Assembly (NCBI RefSeq): GCF_007754425.1
Contig: NZ_CP037452.1
Span: forward strand, 1,273,501 to 1,337,500
Direction of reading: 5' to 3'
Source of the DNA: Gimesia fumaroli
Lineage (GTDB): Bacteria; Planctomycetota; Planctomycetia; Planctomycetales; Planctomycetaceae
DNA length: 64,000 bases
Part shown: positions 36,462 to 45,897 of the stretch, one piece after another
How positions within the stretch are numbered: the stretch's first letter is position 1
Layout of the letters: each line of letters begins with the position of its first letter
The notes under the pieces: model-generated
What the model saw: only the letters and a program-made list of their open reading frames with translations
What the model was told of the DNA's origin: nothing
The model's database searches: none
Made by a program: the position numbers and the translations under genes

Positions 36462-38978
36462 ATGTCACATGGTTTCCCTCGTAATACAAAGATCTGCCAG
36501 GTGCCTTACCTTGCAGGGATTTTATGTTGTTTCTTTTCGGTGCTGGTGCAAGCAGAATCTGTTCGAGCAGATCCGAACCAGCCTGCTATGGAAGCCGTCG
36601 AAGGGCAACCTCTGGCGGCTAACGTAAAACGGCTGATTGCGGCACTTGATTACCTGGGGGCGCCGCTTTCGAAACCGCTGGTTCAGAAACTGAAATCCGC
36701 CTGTGATCAACGCGATGCGAATACGATCCAGCGATTACTCAATTCCGAAGTGTTGTGCGTGGTTTCTCTCAACCCGGAAGTCCGTACTAAAGTCGCTCGT
36801 GGGCCTGCCCGGGCTGTGTTACAGCAGGGCGGGTTTACACCGTTCGTGGTTAAGGTGATCAATCAGAGTACAGTGACAAGGCAGTTACGAATTTCCAGTC
36901 CGCAGGCTGGCCCCGTTTATTCTGGTGCCGCGCTCAACAGTTTGAAACGACAGGCACAAACCGAATTAAATCGGAACGTGAATACGAAAAACGCACAAGA
37001 TCGATTCCTGGAGGTCGAACTGTTTCAGGCGAACCCGATGACTGTCAAGTTAAGTGGGCTCGAAGTCGAGTACGCGATTGCATTGATCTACAGCCATGAA
37101 TCGGGAAAACGGGAAGCGACTTTAGAATTTGATGTAGGGGCAGGAACACAGGATATCGGCTTTCGGGGTGAAGTTCCCGTGCTGTTTGATGTGCAGTCGG
37201 CGGTTCCCGTGAAATTATCGATCAGAGATTATGACGGCCAGCCTACCGCTGCCAGGCTCGAATTCCGTGATCAACAAGGGCGGGTATTTCCTTTACAGGC
37301 CAAACGGCTCGCTCCGGATTTCTTTTTCCAGCCACAGATCTACCGGCAGGATGGAGAGACGGTACTACTCCCCTCAGGAAAACTCCAAATGGAATTCAGT
37401 CGGGGACCGGAGTACCAGCGACTCACGAAAGAAGTCACGATTTCAAAGGATACTTCACAGACAATTGACGTACCTTTAAAACGTTGGGTAAATCCGCGCG
37501 ACTACGGTTTTTATTCCGGTGACCATCATATTCATGCTGCTGGCTGTGCGCATTATGACAACCCGACTAAGGGAGTCACGCCGCGAGATATGTTCAACCA
37601 GGTGAAGGGGGAGGGGCTGAATGTAGGGTGCGTATTAACCTGGGGACCTTGTTTTGATGCGCAGCGGCAGTTTTTCGCTTCGACGGCAGACCGGGTGAGC
37701 GAACCTTTGACTGTGTTGAAATAAGATCTGGAAATCAGCGGCTTCGGTTCCGCCGCGTTGGGGCATGTCTGTTTGTTAAATCTGCAAAACCAAACTTACC
37801 CCGGCACACTGGGAACCACAACCGGCTGGCCGAGTTGGACCGTGCCCGTGTTGCGCTGGTGTAAAGAGCAGGGAGGCGTCACTGGTTATCCTCATTCGGC
37901 ACTCCGGGTCAATCCTCCTCAGGCGGCACAACGCATGTTACGGAGTCTGGATCAGGACCAGTCGCAGACCCTGAACTCGAACGAAGCAGCACAAGGATTA
38001 TTAGCCAAACCCTTCCAGCAAACAGACGAGGATGGCAACGGTGAATTGAGTGTACAGGAATTGACACACGCGTTAGAGCAGGCGGCAGATGAATTGCCGA
38101 ATCTGGCTGTTCCTGAGATGAACGGCGGCGGAGCAATGGAGATTTGCGTGAGTACCGCGGAAGGTGTTTGTGATTTTGTAAGTGCGATGGATACGGAACG
38201 TATTCCCGAATGGAATACCTGGTATCATATTTTGAATTGTGGATTTCCGCTCAAAGTCAGTGGCGAGACAGATTTTCCCTGCATGAGCAGTCGACGTGTT
38301 GGGCAGGGGAGAGTCTATGTGCAATTGGGTGACGTGGAGGAACTCGATTTCAGCCAGTGGTGTGATGGAATCAGGCGAGGACGCTCCTACGTCTCGGATG
38401 GGTTTGCCCATGCTTTGAAGTTTCAGGTCAACGGCGCGTCTCCCGGATTTGAAGATGTTTCCCTGGATCAGGCAGGAACGGTAGAGATTAAAGCAGCAGT
38501 CTGCTTTGCTACTGAAACTCCGAAAGCGGTCGCTTACGGATTATTAGATGCTCCGGAGGGACGTCGGGCACAGGGAGATACTCGCATCCTGCATGCCCCG
38601 CGTAATTCTGAATTTGTCACCGGCGGTCAGAGGCTGATTGAAATTGTGAAGAACGGTCAAGTCGTCGCGAAGCAGACTGTCCCAGCAGACGGGAAGATCC
38701 ATCAACTCCGGTTCAATGTTCCCGTTGAATATAGCAGCTGGATTGCAGTACGTCAGTTCCCACAATTACACACGAACCCGGTGAATGTGATTGTGAACCA
38801 GAAACCAATTCGCGCCTCGCGCGAGAGTGCACTCTGGTGTGCGGAGACGATTAAGTTGCTCTGGAAAAATCGAAACAAAATCATTGCTGCAAAAGAGCGA
38901 CCTGAAGCCGAACAGTCTTACCAGCGGGCAATTCGCACCTATCTCCAACGTGCAGAAGAAGCAGTCCGCCCTAATTGA
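36462..38978 (+). pseudogene. CehA/McbA-like metallohydrolase gene split by an in-frame TAA
   Basis: One reading frame runs from the ATG at 36462 to 38978 (839 codons) with a single stop, TAA at 37722-37724. Codons after it continue the same protein in the same frame: TVLK-stop-DLEISGFGSAALGHVCLLNL, where relatives appear to have Tyr (TAT or TAC). The first part (420 residues) has a signal peptide and DYGFYSGDHHIHAAGCAHY, a PHP-like metal site. The second part has two EF-hand-like loops (DQDQSQTLNSNE, DEDGNGELSVQE), WYHILNCGFPLKVSGETDFPC and SDGFAHALKFQVNG. It is a recent nonsense mutation, a sequencing error, or a read-through case. Confidence 0.8.
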
Positions 38979-38986
38979 GACCGTTT

Positions 38987-39244
38987 TTATTTGATGTCAT
39001 CCCGGGAGACGATGACTTTCTGACGCTGATCGCGTTTATATTGCAGAAGTTTTTTTCCACTGACAAACAGAATTGTAAACAGCACTACTGCGGCAAAGGG
39101 GATCAAGTGAATGGGTTCTGTCAGATAATGTAGGATGCCATGCGGGTTTGTGACTTGCTCTGCTCCATGTCCGGGATGAGCAAAAAGTTGTGGACAACTG
39201 ACTAATGTGATCATGCAAACCAGAGTAAGTTGGAATCGATTCAT
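38987..39244 (-). CDS. Small exported His-containing protein with one membrane helix
   Basis: The 85-residue product has a signal peptide (LTLVCMITLVSCPQLFA) and a mature part beginning HPGHGAEQVTNPHGILHYL, with four histidines in twenty residues, then a helix LIPFAAVVLFTILFVSG and a basic tail. HPGH at a mature N-terminus is seen in copper- or nickel-related small proteins, so metal binding is possible, but no family is assigned. It lies between two CehA-like genes. Confidence 0.7.
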   Translation of the reverse strand: MNRFQLTLVCMITLVSCPQLFAHPGHGAEQVTNPHGILHYLTEPIHLIPFAAVVLFTILFVSGKKLLQYKRDQRQKVIVSRDDIK

Positions 39245-39353
39245 TTCAAAATCTTTCTGAAGTCAATGAGGGCAGGCCTTAGCACAACTCCTGCCGGGTT
39301 GCTTATTTTAGGAGAAACATCAGCAATACTCAAGAGTTGAATCCTGTCTGTGT

Positions 39354-41054
39354 TTAATGACTTTTGATTTCCTGTGAGAGTTTTTCGATCCCGTCGGAGT
39401 AAACGTCCAGAACTTGGGCTCGTTCATGATTGTCGGCGAATAGAAATTGTTTTGCGATTTTCTCCCGGTTTTGCTGCATTTCTTTCAGGAATGCTTGTGC
39501 CTGATTCAAATCAAATTTTGTTTTCCCTTCCCACTTAAGGTATATCGGACTGGTATGCGAAAATAATTCACGTCCATATTCATTGAGGGGTGTTTTCTGT
39601 TGTCGTTTCGGATTATTTGGCACAGAGGGAGAGGGCGTGCGTAATGCAATCCAGCCTGGTTGATCGATTTTTAACTTCAATTCAAGTATTGCTTCAAAAT
39701 GGTTCTGTAGAGGATCTGTTTTTCGGGTTGCGATGACCTTTCCGTTGTGAACCAGCTCCAGTTTTTCGAAATCAACTCTTCCCTTCCCAGTTGCATGAAT
39801 CGTAATGTGGTTATTATCTGCTGAGAGTTGCAGTTGGTCGCCGATCCCTTTTCCATTGATCCGTAAATCGAGCAAAGGCCCATTGGTGATAAAGGTTTTT
39901 CCCGCTTTTAAACTATCCAGCCAGTTTGCTGTTGTTAAAGGAATATCCAAGGCTGCATACACGCGTGAAAAATCGTACTGAAACCAGTCGGTGCCTGTAG
40001 AAAAGGGTGTTTTGTAACCCCCATTTAAGTAGCGATAATAGCTGTCTTCATATGTACTGCGTGTGCCGCCATCAAAAATATTCAAGGCATGGACGTCACC
40101 TTGAATGATGTTGGGCGTTGCTTCCGTACCCCAGGCATTATGACACCAGATCACCGTAGCTTTATCTTTGCGTGCGGTTTGAATGCCGCGCGATAGAGGG
40201 ATGCCATCAGTTCCCTGTTTCATAATTCCTGGACCGATACTGACCGGTTGGACCAGTTGTTTGATGTCAAGCAGCATCACATGACCGTAGCCTTCGTCAT
40301 GTCCGGAGCTGTTGTGCCGATGCTCTTCTCCCCAGCCAAATAAAACTCCAGACTCTTTCGAGAGTATCTTGAAGTCTGCATTTGAATAGCGGTTGGTAAT
40401 GTAAGTTTTGTCTGCAATCGCGCGTTCCAGATGAGAGATAAAAACCAGATCGAGTCGATCTGCTGCCGGGACCTGTTTCAGATAGCGATTACAGTTCTCT
40501 CTGCTGAGCTTCATAATATGCAGATGAGTGTTTGCCGTTTTATAGTTGGGAGTCTGATTCGCAAAACGTGTCAGTGGCAGTGTGATGTTGGCTGATGACT
40601 TTTGCGAGAGGTTGATGGTCTTGCGAGTGAGCTCAGTTTCCAAACCAGAGAGTGCCTCCAGGATCAATTTGGTTTGCGGAAGTTGGATTTGAACTTCCCG
40701 TGGGATGACCGACCAACTGTGAATGCCCGTCTGTTCTGATTTCGGGCTGGTCTTCACGCCTGTTCCCCGGTTGAGTAATTCGGGGATCGGAACTCGATTT
40801 CCCTTGGCATTGAAAACACGTAGCAGTCCGGGAACATTCTGCTTGTTTCCAGATGGATGGATTTCAATCAGACGTAGTTTTACTTTGCACTGTGGTTGTT
40901 CTGTTTGTCGCGATGATGTCTGTTTTGCTTTTGTCGGCAGTTGTAACAAAGCAAGATCGGCAGACACTGTTTGTTGCACACTGTACAGGCCGAGGTTGCA
41001 AAATAACGAAAAGATGAGACATTTCAGCAATGTGTGCTTCCGAATGAAATACAT
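39354..41054 (-). CDS. CehA/McbA-like metallohydrolase
   Basis: The 566-residue exported protein begins at the ATG at 41054 (AAGGAGA 7 nt upstream). The signal is followed by a beta-sandwich, then the metal-binding region NYKTANTHLHIMKLSREN and DLVFISHLERA, HRHNSSGHDEGYGHVMLLDI, VIWCHNAWGTEATPN and GTDWFQYDF. These scattered histidines fit the PHP-like CehA/McbA fold (named after carbaryl/carbofuran esterases, though most relatives have unknown natural substrates). The end has NGPLLDLRINGKGIGDQL, a domain also found in the split gene next door. The two are diverged paralogues. Confidence 0.82.
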   Translation of the reverse strand: MYFIRKHTLLKCLIFSLFCNLGLYSVQQTVSADLALLQLPTKAKQTSSRQTEQPQCKVKLRLIEIHPSGNKQNVPGLLRVFNAKGNRVPIPELLNRGTGVKTSPKSEQTGIHSWSVIPREVQIQLPQTKLILEALSGLETELTRKTINLSQKSSANITLPLTRFANQTPNYKTANTHLHIMKLSRENCNRYLKQVPAADRLDLVFISHLERAIADKTYITNRYSNADFKILSKESGVLFGWGEEHRHNSSGHDEGYGHVMLLDIKQLVQPVSIGPGIMKQGTDGIPLSRGIQTARKDKATVIWCHNAWGTEATPNIIQGDVHALNIFDGGTRSTYEDSYYRYLNGGYKTPFSTGTDWFQYDFSRVYAALDIPLTTANWLDSLKAGKTFITNGPLLDLRINGKGIGDQLQLSADNNHITIHATGKGRVDFEKLELVHNGKVIATRKTDPLQNHFEAILELKLKIDQPGWIALRTPSPSVPNNPKRQQKTPLNEYGRELFSHTSPIYLKWEGKTKFDLNQAQAFLKEMQQNREKIAKQFLFADNHERAQVLDVYSDGIEKLSQEIKSH

Positions 41055-41165
41055 CACAGTGTCTCCTTGGTGGAAGATTAAGACAGCAGATCAGAGTGAT
41101 TTCCAGCTTCTTTCAGAGTACCCGGTCGTGAATCTGTTGCAAAGCCTGCTGGACTGATCGGGAAA

Positions 41166-41202
41166 TAAAAAATGACCAGACATTGATTCAATATCTGGTC
41201 AT
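41166..41202 (-). terminator. Terminator of the third DUF1559 gene
   Basis: ATGACCAGA (41172-41180) pairs with TCTGGTCAT (41194-41202), and on the minus strand a run of six T follows the stem. It is 49 bp past the DUF1559 stop. Confidence 0.8.
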
Positions 41203-41250
41203 AACATGCTGCGCCTTCCGCTCGCGTGTTGTCTCTCTTTTTCAAGCAGC

Positions 41251-42153
41251 TTAGTCGAAGCTGGTGAGTTCTCCTCCGCTAATACTGGAGAGGGATTGAT
41301 AGACACCTAAATCGATATTCTCGGTGATAAAACGAACGCGCCCATCGCCAAACAGAAACTGAGTCCCCCCTGTATGATGACTGCTGAAATCGTCAAAGTG
41401 AGAGGCAGGGTCGTTGGGAACATGGTCAGTCGCGCCGAGTACACGGGCGAATGTTTCTTCACCCTCGGGAACTGCACCGACCCAGGTGGAATACCAGCCG
41501 GCAGTTTTGTCGGTTCTGCGTTCGCCGACAAACAGAGTCTGAGAAGTGCCATCAGTGATATCACGGAAACGGGTATTGCTATTCTGGTAGAAGAGTCCCG
41601 TGCTTTTACAGGCTGTTCCTGCAGGGACGGTTTCACAATCGTCCAGTTCATCACTGCCAAATACTCCGATGTAATTACCGACAGCCAGTTTGGCGAGGAC
41701 ATTTCCCGGATTTCCTTCTTCTTCAAGATCAAATGTATTGTCCGCAGGATCGGAAGGGCAACGAAATACTGTGAGAGTCTGGTCAATTAATCCGGCGGGT
41801 TGTGCCGGGTTATTTATATCGAGATTGAAGTTAAGTTTGTTATAAAGTGGTGTCTGATCCAAGTAAGGCAGAACCATTGTTCCCCAGCCCCAACCACTGC
41901 CGTATTCAACATTGGCGCCTACGCCCGGCTGAACGCCGATCCATCCAGGGGGGAAGATATTGTGAGTCTCATGGTAATTATGTAGCGCCAGACCAATTTG
42001 TTTCAAATTGTTTTTACATTGACTGCGGCGTGCTGCTTCACGTGCCTGTTGTACAGCTGGCAAAAGCAAGGCAATCAGAATTGCAATAATGGCAATAACA
42101 ACCAGTAACTCAATCAGGGTGAAGCCGCGTCGGGTGTTCCTGGTACTATTCAT
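41251..42153 (-). CDS. DUF1559 protein with prepilin-type N-terminal leader
   Basis: The ATG at 42153 (CTGGAG 8 nt upstream) gives 300 residues and the short leader MNSTRNTRR before [10 protein letters not shown]; the frame also opens at 42189, which would give an overlong leader. Core motifs are [31 protein letters not shown] and the C-terminal HHTGGTQFLFGDGRVRFITENIDLG. It is monocistronic, with a terminator and tandem operator-like palindromes upstream. Confidence 0.93.
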   Translation of the reverse strand: MNSTRNTRRGFTLIELLVVIAIIAILIALLLPAVQQAREAARRSQCKNNLKQIGLALHNYHETHNIFPPGWIGVQPGVGANVEYGSGWGWGTMVLPYLDQTPLYNKLNFNLDINNPAQPAGLIDQTLTVFRCPSDPADNTFDLEEEGNPGNVLAKLAVGNYIGVFGSDELDDCETVPAGTACKSTGLFYQNSNTRFRDITDGTSQTLFVGERRTDKTAGWYSTWVGAVPEGEETFARVLGATDHVPNDPASHFDDFSSHHTGGTQFLFGDGRVRFITENIDLGVYQSLSSISGGELTSFD

Positions 42154-42565
42154 AACTGGACTCCAGAACGTTTTGGAAATCGAGAACATAAATTAAGTGC
42201 AACAATGTGATCATTATTGCAAATCATTTGCAGTAGTCAATGTCTATTGCAAATAAATTGTAATAGTTTCTGTTGTGCGTGATTGAGTCGCGATTAGGAA
42301 TCCAGCATTTGGGGATGTATGCCATATTTATTGTACGCTCTAAAGAAGAGCTGCAGCGGATATGATTTTGTCTATTTTTAGAGGATTCCCAGCAAAATCA
42401 AGGGGAAATCGTTTGCGAGAGCGGGCTGCTTCCTTTGAATTGGTGCTGTGTAAATTTGTGCGGTTGATCGTTTCCTGCGCCTGGCTGAAATTACGTGAAA
42501 TTCTGATGAACCGGATCTATCCTTTTGAATAGAGAGGCGGATTTGAATTTGAACTGGCGGTGGTT
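42154..42565 (-). promoter_or_regulatory. Tandem palindromic sites upstream of DUF1559 gene
   Basis: TGCAAATCATTTGCA (42218-42232) is a perfect 7-1-7 palindrome. A second, imperfect copy TGCAAATAAATTGTA starts exactly 30 bp later (42248-42262), about three helical turns. They sit 65 and 95 bp before the gene's start, a typical operator spacing. The second resembles the MarR/OhrR consensus TACAATT-AATTGTA. The rest of the gap has no gene. Confidence 0.5.
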
Positions 42566-42622
42566 ATGATGTCGGAGCGATGTTTGATAACCAGCCTGTG
42601 TTCAGCTGATTTACGAGATTCG

Positions 42623-43519
42623 ATGACTGCATCCCTTTCAGATTCCTATGCTTACTGCCAGCATCTGGCGAAACAGACTGCAGGGAACTTCTACTATTCC
42701 TTTCTGGCATTGCGCAGAGAGCAGTTTCAGGCGATGTGCGTTCTCTATGCTTATATGAGGACCGTCGATGATCTGGGAGATCATCCGCAACGGTTACCCG
42801 AGGAGCGAGCTGCTTCATTAAAGCAGTGGCGATGTGAGCTGGAGCGGGTGTTAACATATCAGGCACATTCAGAGGGGCTCCCGTTTGATCCCTGTTTCCC
42901 GGCATTACTGGATATCATTCGTCGTTACGAAATTCCACAACGTTATTTTTTCGATGTCATTACGGGTGTGGAGTCTGATCTAGAGCCTGTAACGTATGAA
43001 ACCTTTGATGCGCTAACTGACTATTGTTATCACGTGGCCGGGGTGGTCGGCTTGTGTTGTATTCACATCTGGGGGTTTCATGATGAGCGTGCCTTTGATG
43101 CGGGAATTGAATGCGGCCTTGCTTTTCAAATGACTAACATTTTGCGTGATTTATCAGAAGACATCGAGCTGGGACGTGTGTATTTACCGCTGGAAGATCT
43201 GGACCGCTTTGACTACACACCCGACGATATTCAAGCACGGAACTATGATCAACGGTTTCGAAGTCTGATGCAGTTTGAAGTGCAACGGACAAAAGAGTTT
43301 TATCAGAACTCGGAACGTCTGCTCGATTTTATTTCCCCCGCTGGCCAAGGGATCCTAAAGGCCATGTATCGTATTTATGGGGGGATTCTGAGTGAAATTG
43401 AGCGAATGGAGTATGATGTCTATTCGTCGCGGGCAGGCCTACCTAAGTGGCGGAAGTTGTTGATTGCGGGCGAAGCCATTGTCGCTTCACGTTGGAATTC
43501 CAGTCGCTCTGCCAGATGA
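42623..43519 (+). CDS. Squalene/phytoene synthase family protein (HpnC/HpnD-like)
   Basis: The enzyme would condense two prenyl diphosphates head to head. Motifs include NFYYSFLALRREQF, YAYMRTVDDLGDHP (first Asp-rich motif, Mg binding), YCYHVAGVVGLCC, NILRDLSEDIELGRVYLP (second Asp-rich motif) and DVYSSRAGLPKWRKL. This pattern is closest to presqualene diphosphate synthase (HpnD) or its partner HpnC, but CrtB-type phytoene synthase cannot be excluded. The start is uncertain: MTASLSDSY at 42623, or ATG at 42566. No other carotenoid or hopanoid biosynthesis gene adjoins it. Confidence 0.85.
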   Translation: MTASLSDSYAYCQHLAKQTAGNFYYSFLALRREQFQAMCVLYAYMRTVDDLGDHPQRLPEERAASLKQWRCELERVLTYQAHSEGLPFDPCFPALLDIIRRYEIPQRYFFDVITGVESDLEPVTYETFDALTDYCYHVAGVVGLCCIHIWGFHDERAFDAGIECGLAFQMTNILRDLSEDIELGRVYLPLEDLDRFDYTPDDIQARNYDQRFRSLMQFEVQRTKEFYQNSERLLDFISPAGQGILKAMYRIYGGILSEIERMEYDVYSSRAGLPKWRKLLIAGEAIVASRWNSSRSAR

Positions 43520-43540
43520 AGATCAGAGACACAAAAAAGA

Positions 43541-43575
43541 AAGCTCCCGATAATCGGTGAGATTATCGGGAGCTT
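43541..43575. terminator. Bidirectional terminator
   Basis: A perfect 15-bp stem AAGCTCCCGATAATC/GATTATCGGGAGCTT with a 5-nt loop lies between the converging synthase gene and the YHS-like gene. On the minus strand it is followed by a T run. Confidence 0.85.
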
Positions 43576-43605
43576 ACCAGGAGCAGCAGGAACAAAGCTC
43601 ACGGT

Positions 43606-45465
43606 TTATTCTACGCCAACATATAATGCTGGAGTTTTCATGAATACATTCATGTTAGTCTGGTTGCTGAACAGGTAGAGTCTACCTTTATACCAGGATG
43701 CATAATCCAGAGTTCCTTCTTTATCATCCTGATGATCAACTAACAGCACGAGGTCACTTCCGCCGGCAGCGGGTGCATATTTCGCAGGCTCCCGGTCAAA
43801 TTTCAATTTATTCTCGAGTGAAGCGAACTGATAGTTCATCGATTTATAGGAAGAGCTGAACTCGGGCCGAGCATCAACGAGCAGTCTGTTGTCGCGTAAA
43901 GCGACCGGGCAGAATCCTTTCAGACCTTTGATATTTCCTCGGCTGGCGATGAGTGCCAGTTTCTTTTCAATCGAACTATCCGGTTCTGTAGTTGCGACCT
44001 GTTTCTCTGGTTGAGCAGGTGGCATATCCAGTTTTCGTTCCGGTTGTGGCTTAAATGGATTGTCTTCTGATTTCTCCATTTCTTTTTCAGCCACTTTGGG
44101 AGCGGGAACTTCGAACGGATTCACTTCTTTTTCAGGAGCCGCTTTAGCTGCGGGTTGTGGTTCGAATGGATTCACCTCTTTTTTTGGTGATTCCTGTGCA
44201 ATCTGTGGCGTTTGTTCCTTGGCGGGTACGGACGGTTCAGTCAACTTTTCTGCTGATTTTTTCAAGCCGTCTTCTTCAAGTACCAGGCCACTGAAGGGCG
44301 TCGTCTTGGGTGACTCCTTCGCAGGTGCTTCCTGAGCCACTTTGGGTTTCTTAAGACTATCGGCTTCTTCTTCGGACATTTCCGGGAATAGATTATTGAA
44401 ATCATCTTCCGGGCTGATCAGGATTTTTTCTTGAGCCACTTTGGCTGTTTTTTCTTCGATCAGTGGAGTTTCCACAGCAGATTCTTTGGCTTGTTTGGCA
44501 GCAGCAATACGTTGCTCTTCAAGCCGTTCGGCTGCTTCTTCTAACTCTTCAAGCTTGTCTTCGTCCAGTTCTTCCGTAACAGGCATCGGAGTTTTAACAA
44601 CCGATTCTGTCTCTGTCTCAAGTGTCTGTGGTCCTGTAACAATCGAAGGTTGAGCCGGAGCCGGTGCTGCTGGCAGTTGCGGTAAGGCTGGTGCTTTTGT
44701 TTTTTCCGCTACAGGAACGTTAACAGGTGCTTTTTTCACAACCTGGTGCGATTGAGGCAGTCGCTTGGGAGTTTGCTTGGTTTTGGTAGGTAAGAACTTT
44801 TCATACCATTTCTTTTTTTCTTCCGGTTGTGGAATTATGTTCTGCTGGGGAGCCCCCACCATTTTCTGTGGAGCAGGAGTCAACTGGGGTGCTGGATTTT
44901 GCTTTACCGTACCCCGTCCACCCACACCAGAACCAGCGTTCGCCGTTTTGGGTAATGCGTTTAGCTGCATCGGAGGCATCTGTCGGCCATCTCTGCGGTA
45001 CAACGCTTCCAATTGACGTTGAATTTCACTTTGACCAGGCTTTGCAATCGGTTGAGGGACCGCAGTCTTATATTGCGGGCCAGCAGTCTGAGTGGCACCT
45101 CGAACAATCACCGGGCGCTTTTCTTCTGGTTTCTTAGTTTGTGTTTTGCTCTTACTACTTTTCTTCTGAAAAAATCCTCTCGGCTTCAGGGTTAATCCTA
45201 CCTGCTGAATTTGAGATGGTTGCTTTTCAGTCTGTCGGAAAAGAACACGCGGCTTTGCAGTACTACGTGCTGAATGCATTTCACGTTGAATGGCATTCAT
45301 AAGGGTGTTTTGTGGGTTCCGCACTGTCCTGGTGCTTTGCGGCTGACTGGAATAAATCTGAGCGGAGTCTTCCTCCGCTGTCAGATAATTCGAATTCGTC
45401 AGCACTAAGCCAGAAATCGCGCTGAATATTAAAACGCGAGCGGAGAAGCGAGTTCCTGCTTTCAT
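43606..45465 (-). CDS. Exported Pro/Glu/Lys-rich protein with C-terminal YHS-like domain
   Basis: The 619-residue protein has a signal peptide (ARVLIFSAISGLVLTNS). About 480 residues of low-complexity Pro, Glu, Lys, Ala and Gln follow, including a coiled stretch EELEEAAERLEEQRIAAAKQ and three NPF repeats (NPFEPQPA, NPFEVPAP, NPFKPQPE). The last 120 residues form a compact domain, IKGLKGFCPVALRDNRLLVDA to SWYKGRLYLFSNQTNMNVF, like the YHS domain (metal- or thiol-associated) used in planctomycete proteins. The linker may span the cell envelope. Function is not known. Confidence 0.75.
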   Translation of the reverse strand: MKAGTRFSARVLIFSAISGLVLTNSNYLTAEEDSAQIYSSQPQSTRTVRNPQNTLMNAIQREMHSARSTAKPRVLFRQTEKQPSQIQQVGLTLKPRGFFQKKSSKSKTQTKKPEEKRPVIVRGATQTAGPQYKTAVPQPIAKPGQSEIQRQLEALYRRDGRQMPPMQLNALPKTANAGSGVGGRGTVKQNPAPQLTPAPQKMVGAPQQNIIPQPEEKKKWYEKFLPTKTKQTPKRLPQSHQVVKKAPVNVPVAEKTKAPALPQLPAAPAPAQPSIVTGPQTLETETESVVKTPMPVTEELDEDKLEELEEAAERLEEQRIAAAKQAKESAVETPLIEEKTAKVAQEKILISPEDDFNNLFPEMSEEEADSLKKPKVAQEAPAKESPKTTPFSGLVLEEDGLKKSAEKLTEPSVPAKEQTPQIAQESPKKEVNPFEPQPAAKAAPEKEVNPFEVPAPKVAEKEMEKSEDNPFKPQPERKLDMPPAQPEKQVATTEPDSSIEKKLALIASRGNIKGLKGFCPVALRDNRLLVDARPEFSSSYKSMNYQFASLENKLKFDREPAKYAPAAGGSDLVLLVDHQDDKEGTLDYASWYKGRLYLFSNQTNMNVFMKTPALYVGVE

Positions 45466-45897
45466 CTCCTGAAATCTCCTGGTTCCTGAGTCTTGAGTTA
45501 GGCCAAATGACTTTCATTCAGCAGCACTCAAATAGTCCCGAATTGAATGATTTCTCGAATCGATAAGACTTCATTAATCGGAATATTGCTTTCAAATGGT
45601 TGGTTCTGCATAATCGACACAATCATGCAGACTAAGCCCTGCTGGATTTTCTATCGTCGTTAATCTGCTCCGGTTTTGATGCCTATGTCGGTTGTAGGAA
45701 TAGATTCTGGCGGGATCTTTGAAACAACCCGAACGACCGTTTTTATTGATAATCTTGCTGTAGTGTTGCTATCGTTTGCAGATTGCCTGTTTTACAATGG
45801 GGCAAAATTGCTGCCATTTCGCACCAGTATGGAATGGAACCAGGAAACAAAGTCTGTTTCTCTTGCGGAAATAGAGTAATTAAAGGGAGTTATGCAT
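45466..45897. other. Divergent intergenic region between YHS-like gene and sppA
   Basis: A 430-bp gap with no convincing gene. A 67-codon frame at 45676-45879 lacks any feature. AAGGGAG precedes the sppA ATG. The 3' half has no recognisable motif. Confidence 0.3.

Noticed and set aside
37722-37724. Stop-codon recoding (selenocysteine or pyrrolysine) in the split metallohydrolase
   Set aside because: The codon is TAA, which is used for neither, and the expected residue is an ordinary Tyr.
45676-45879. 67-codon frame before sppA
   Set aside because: No ribosome site, domain or signal; considered chance.
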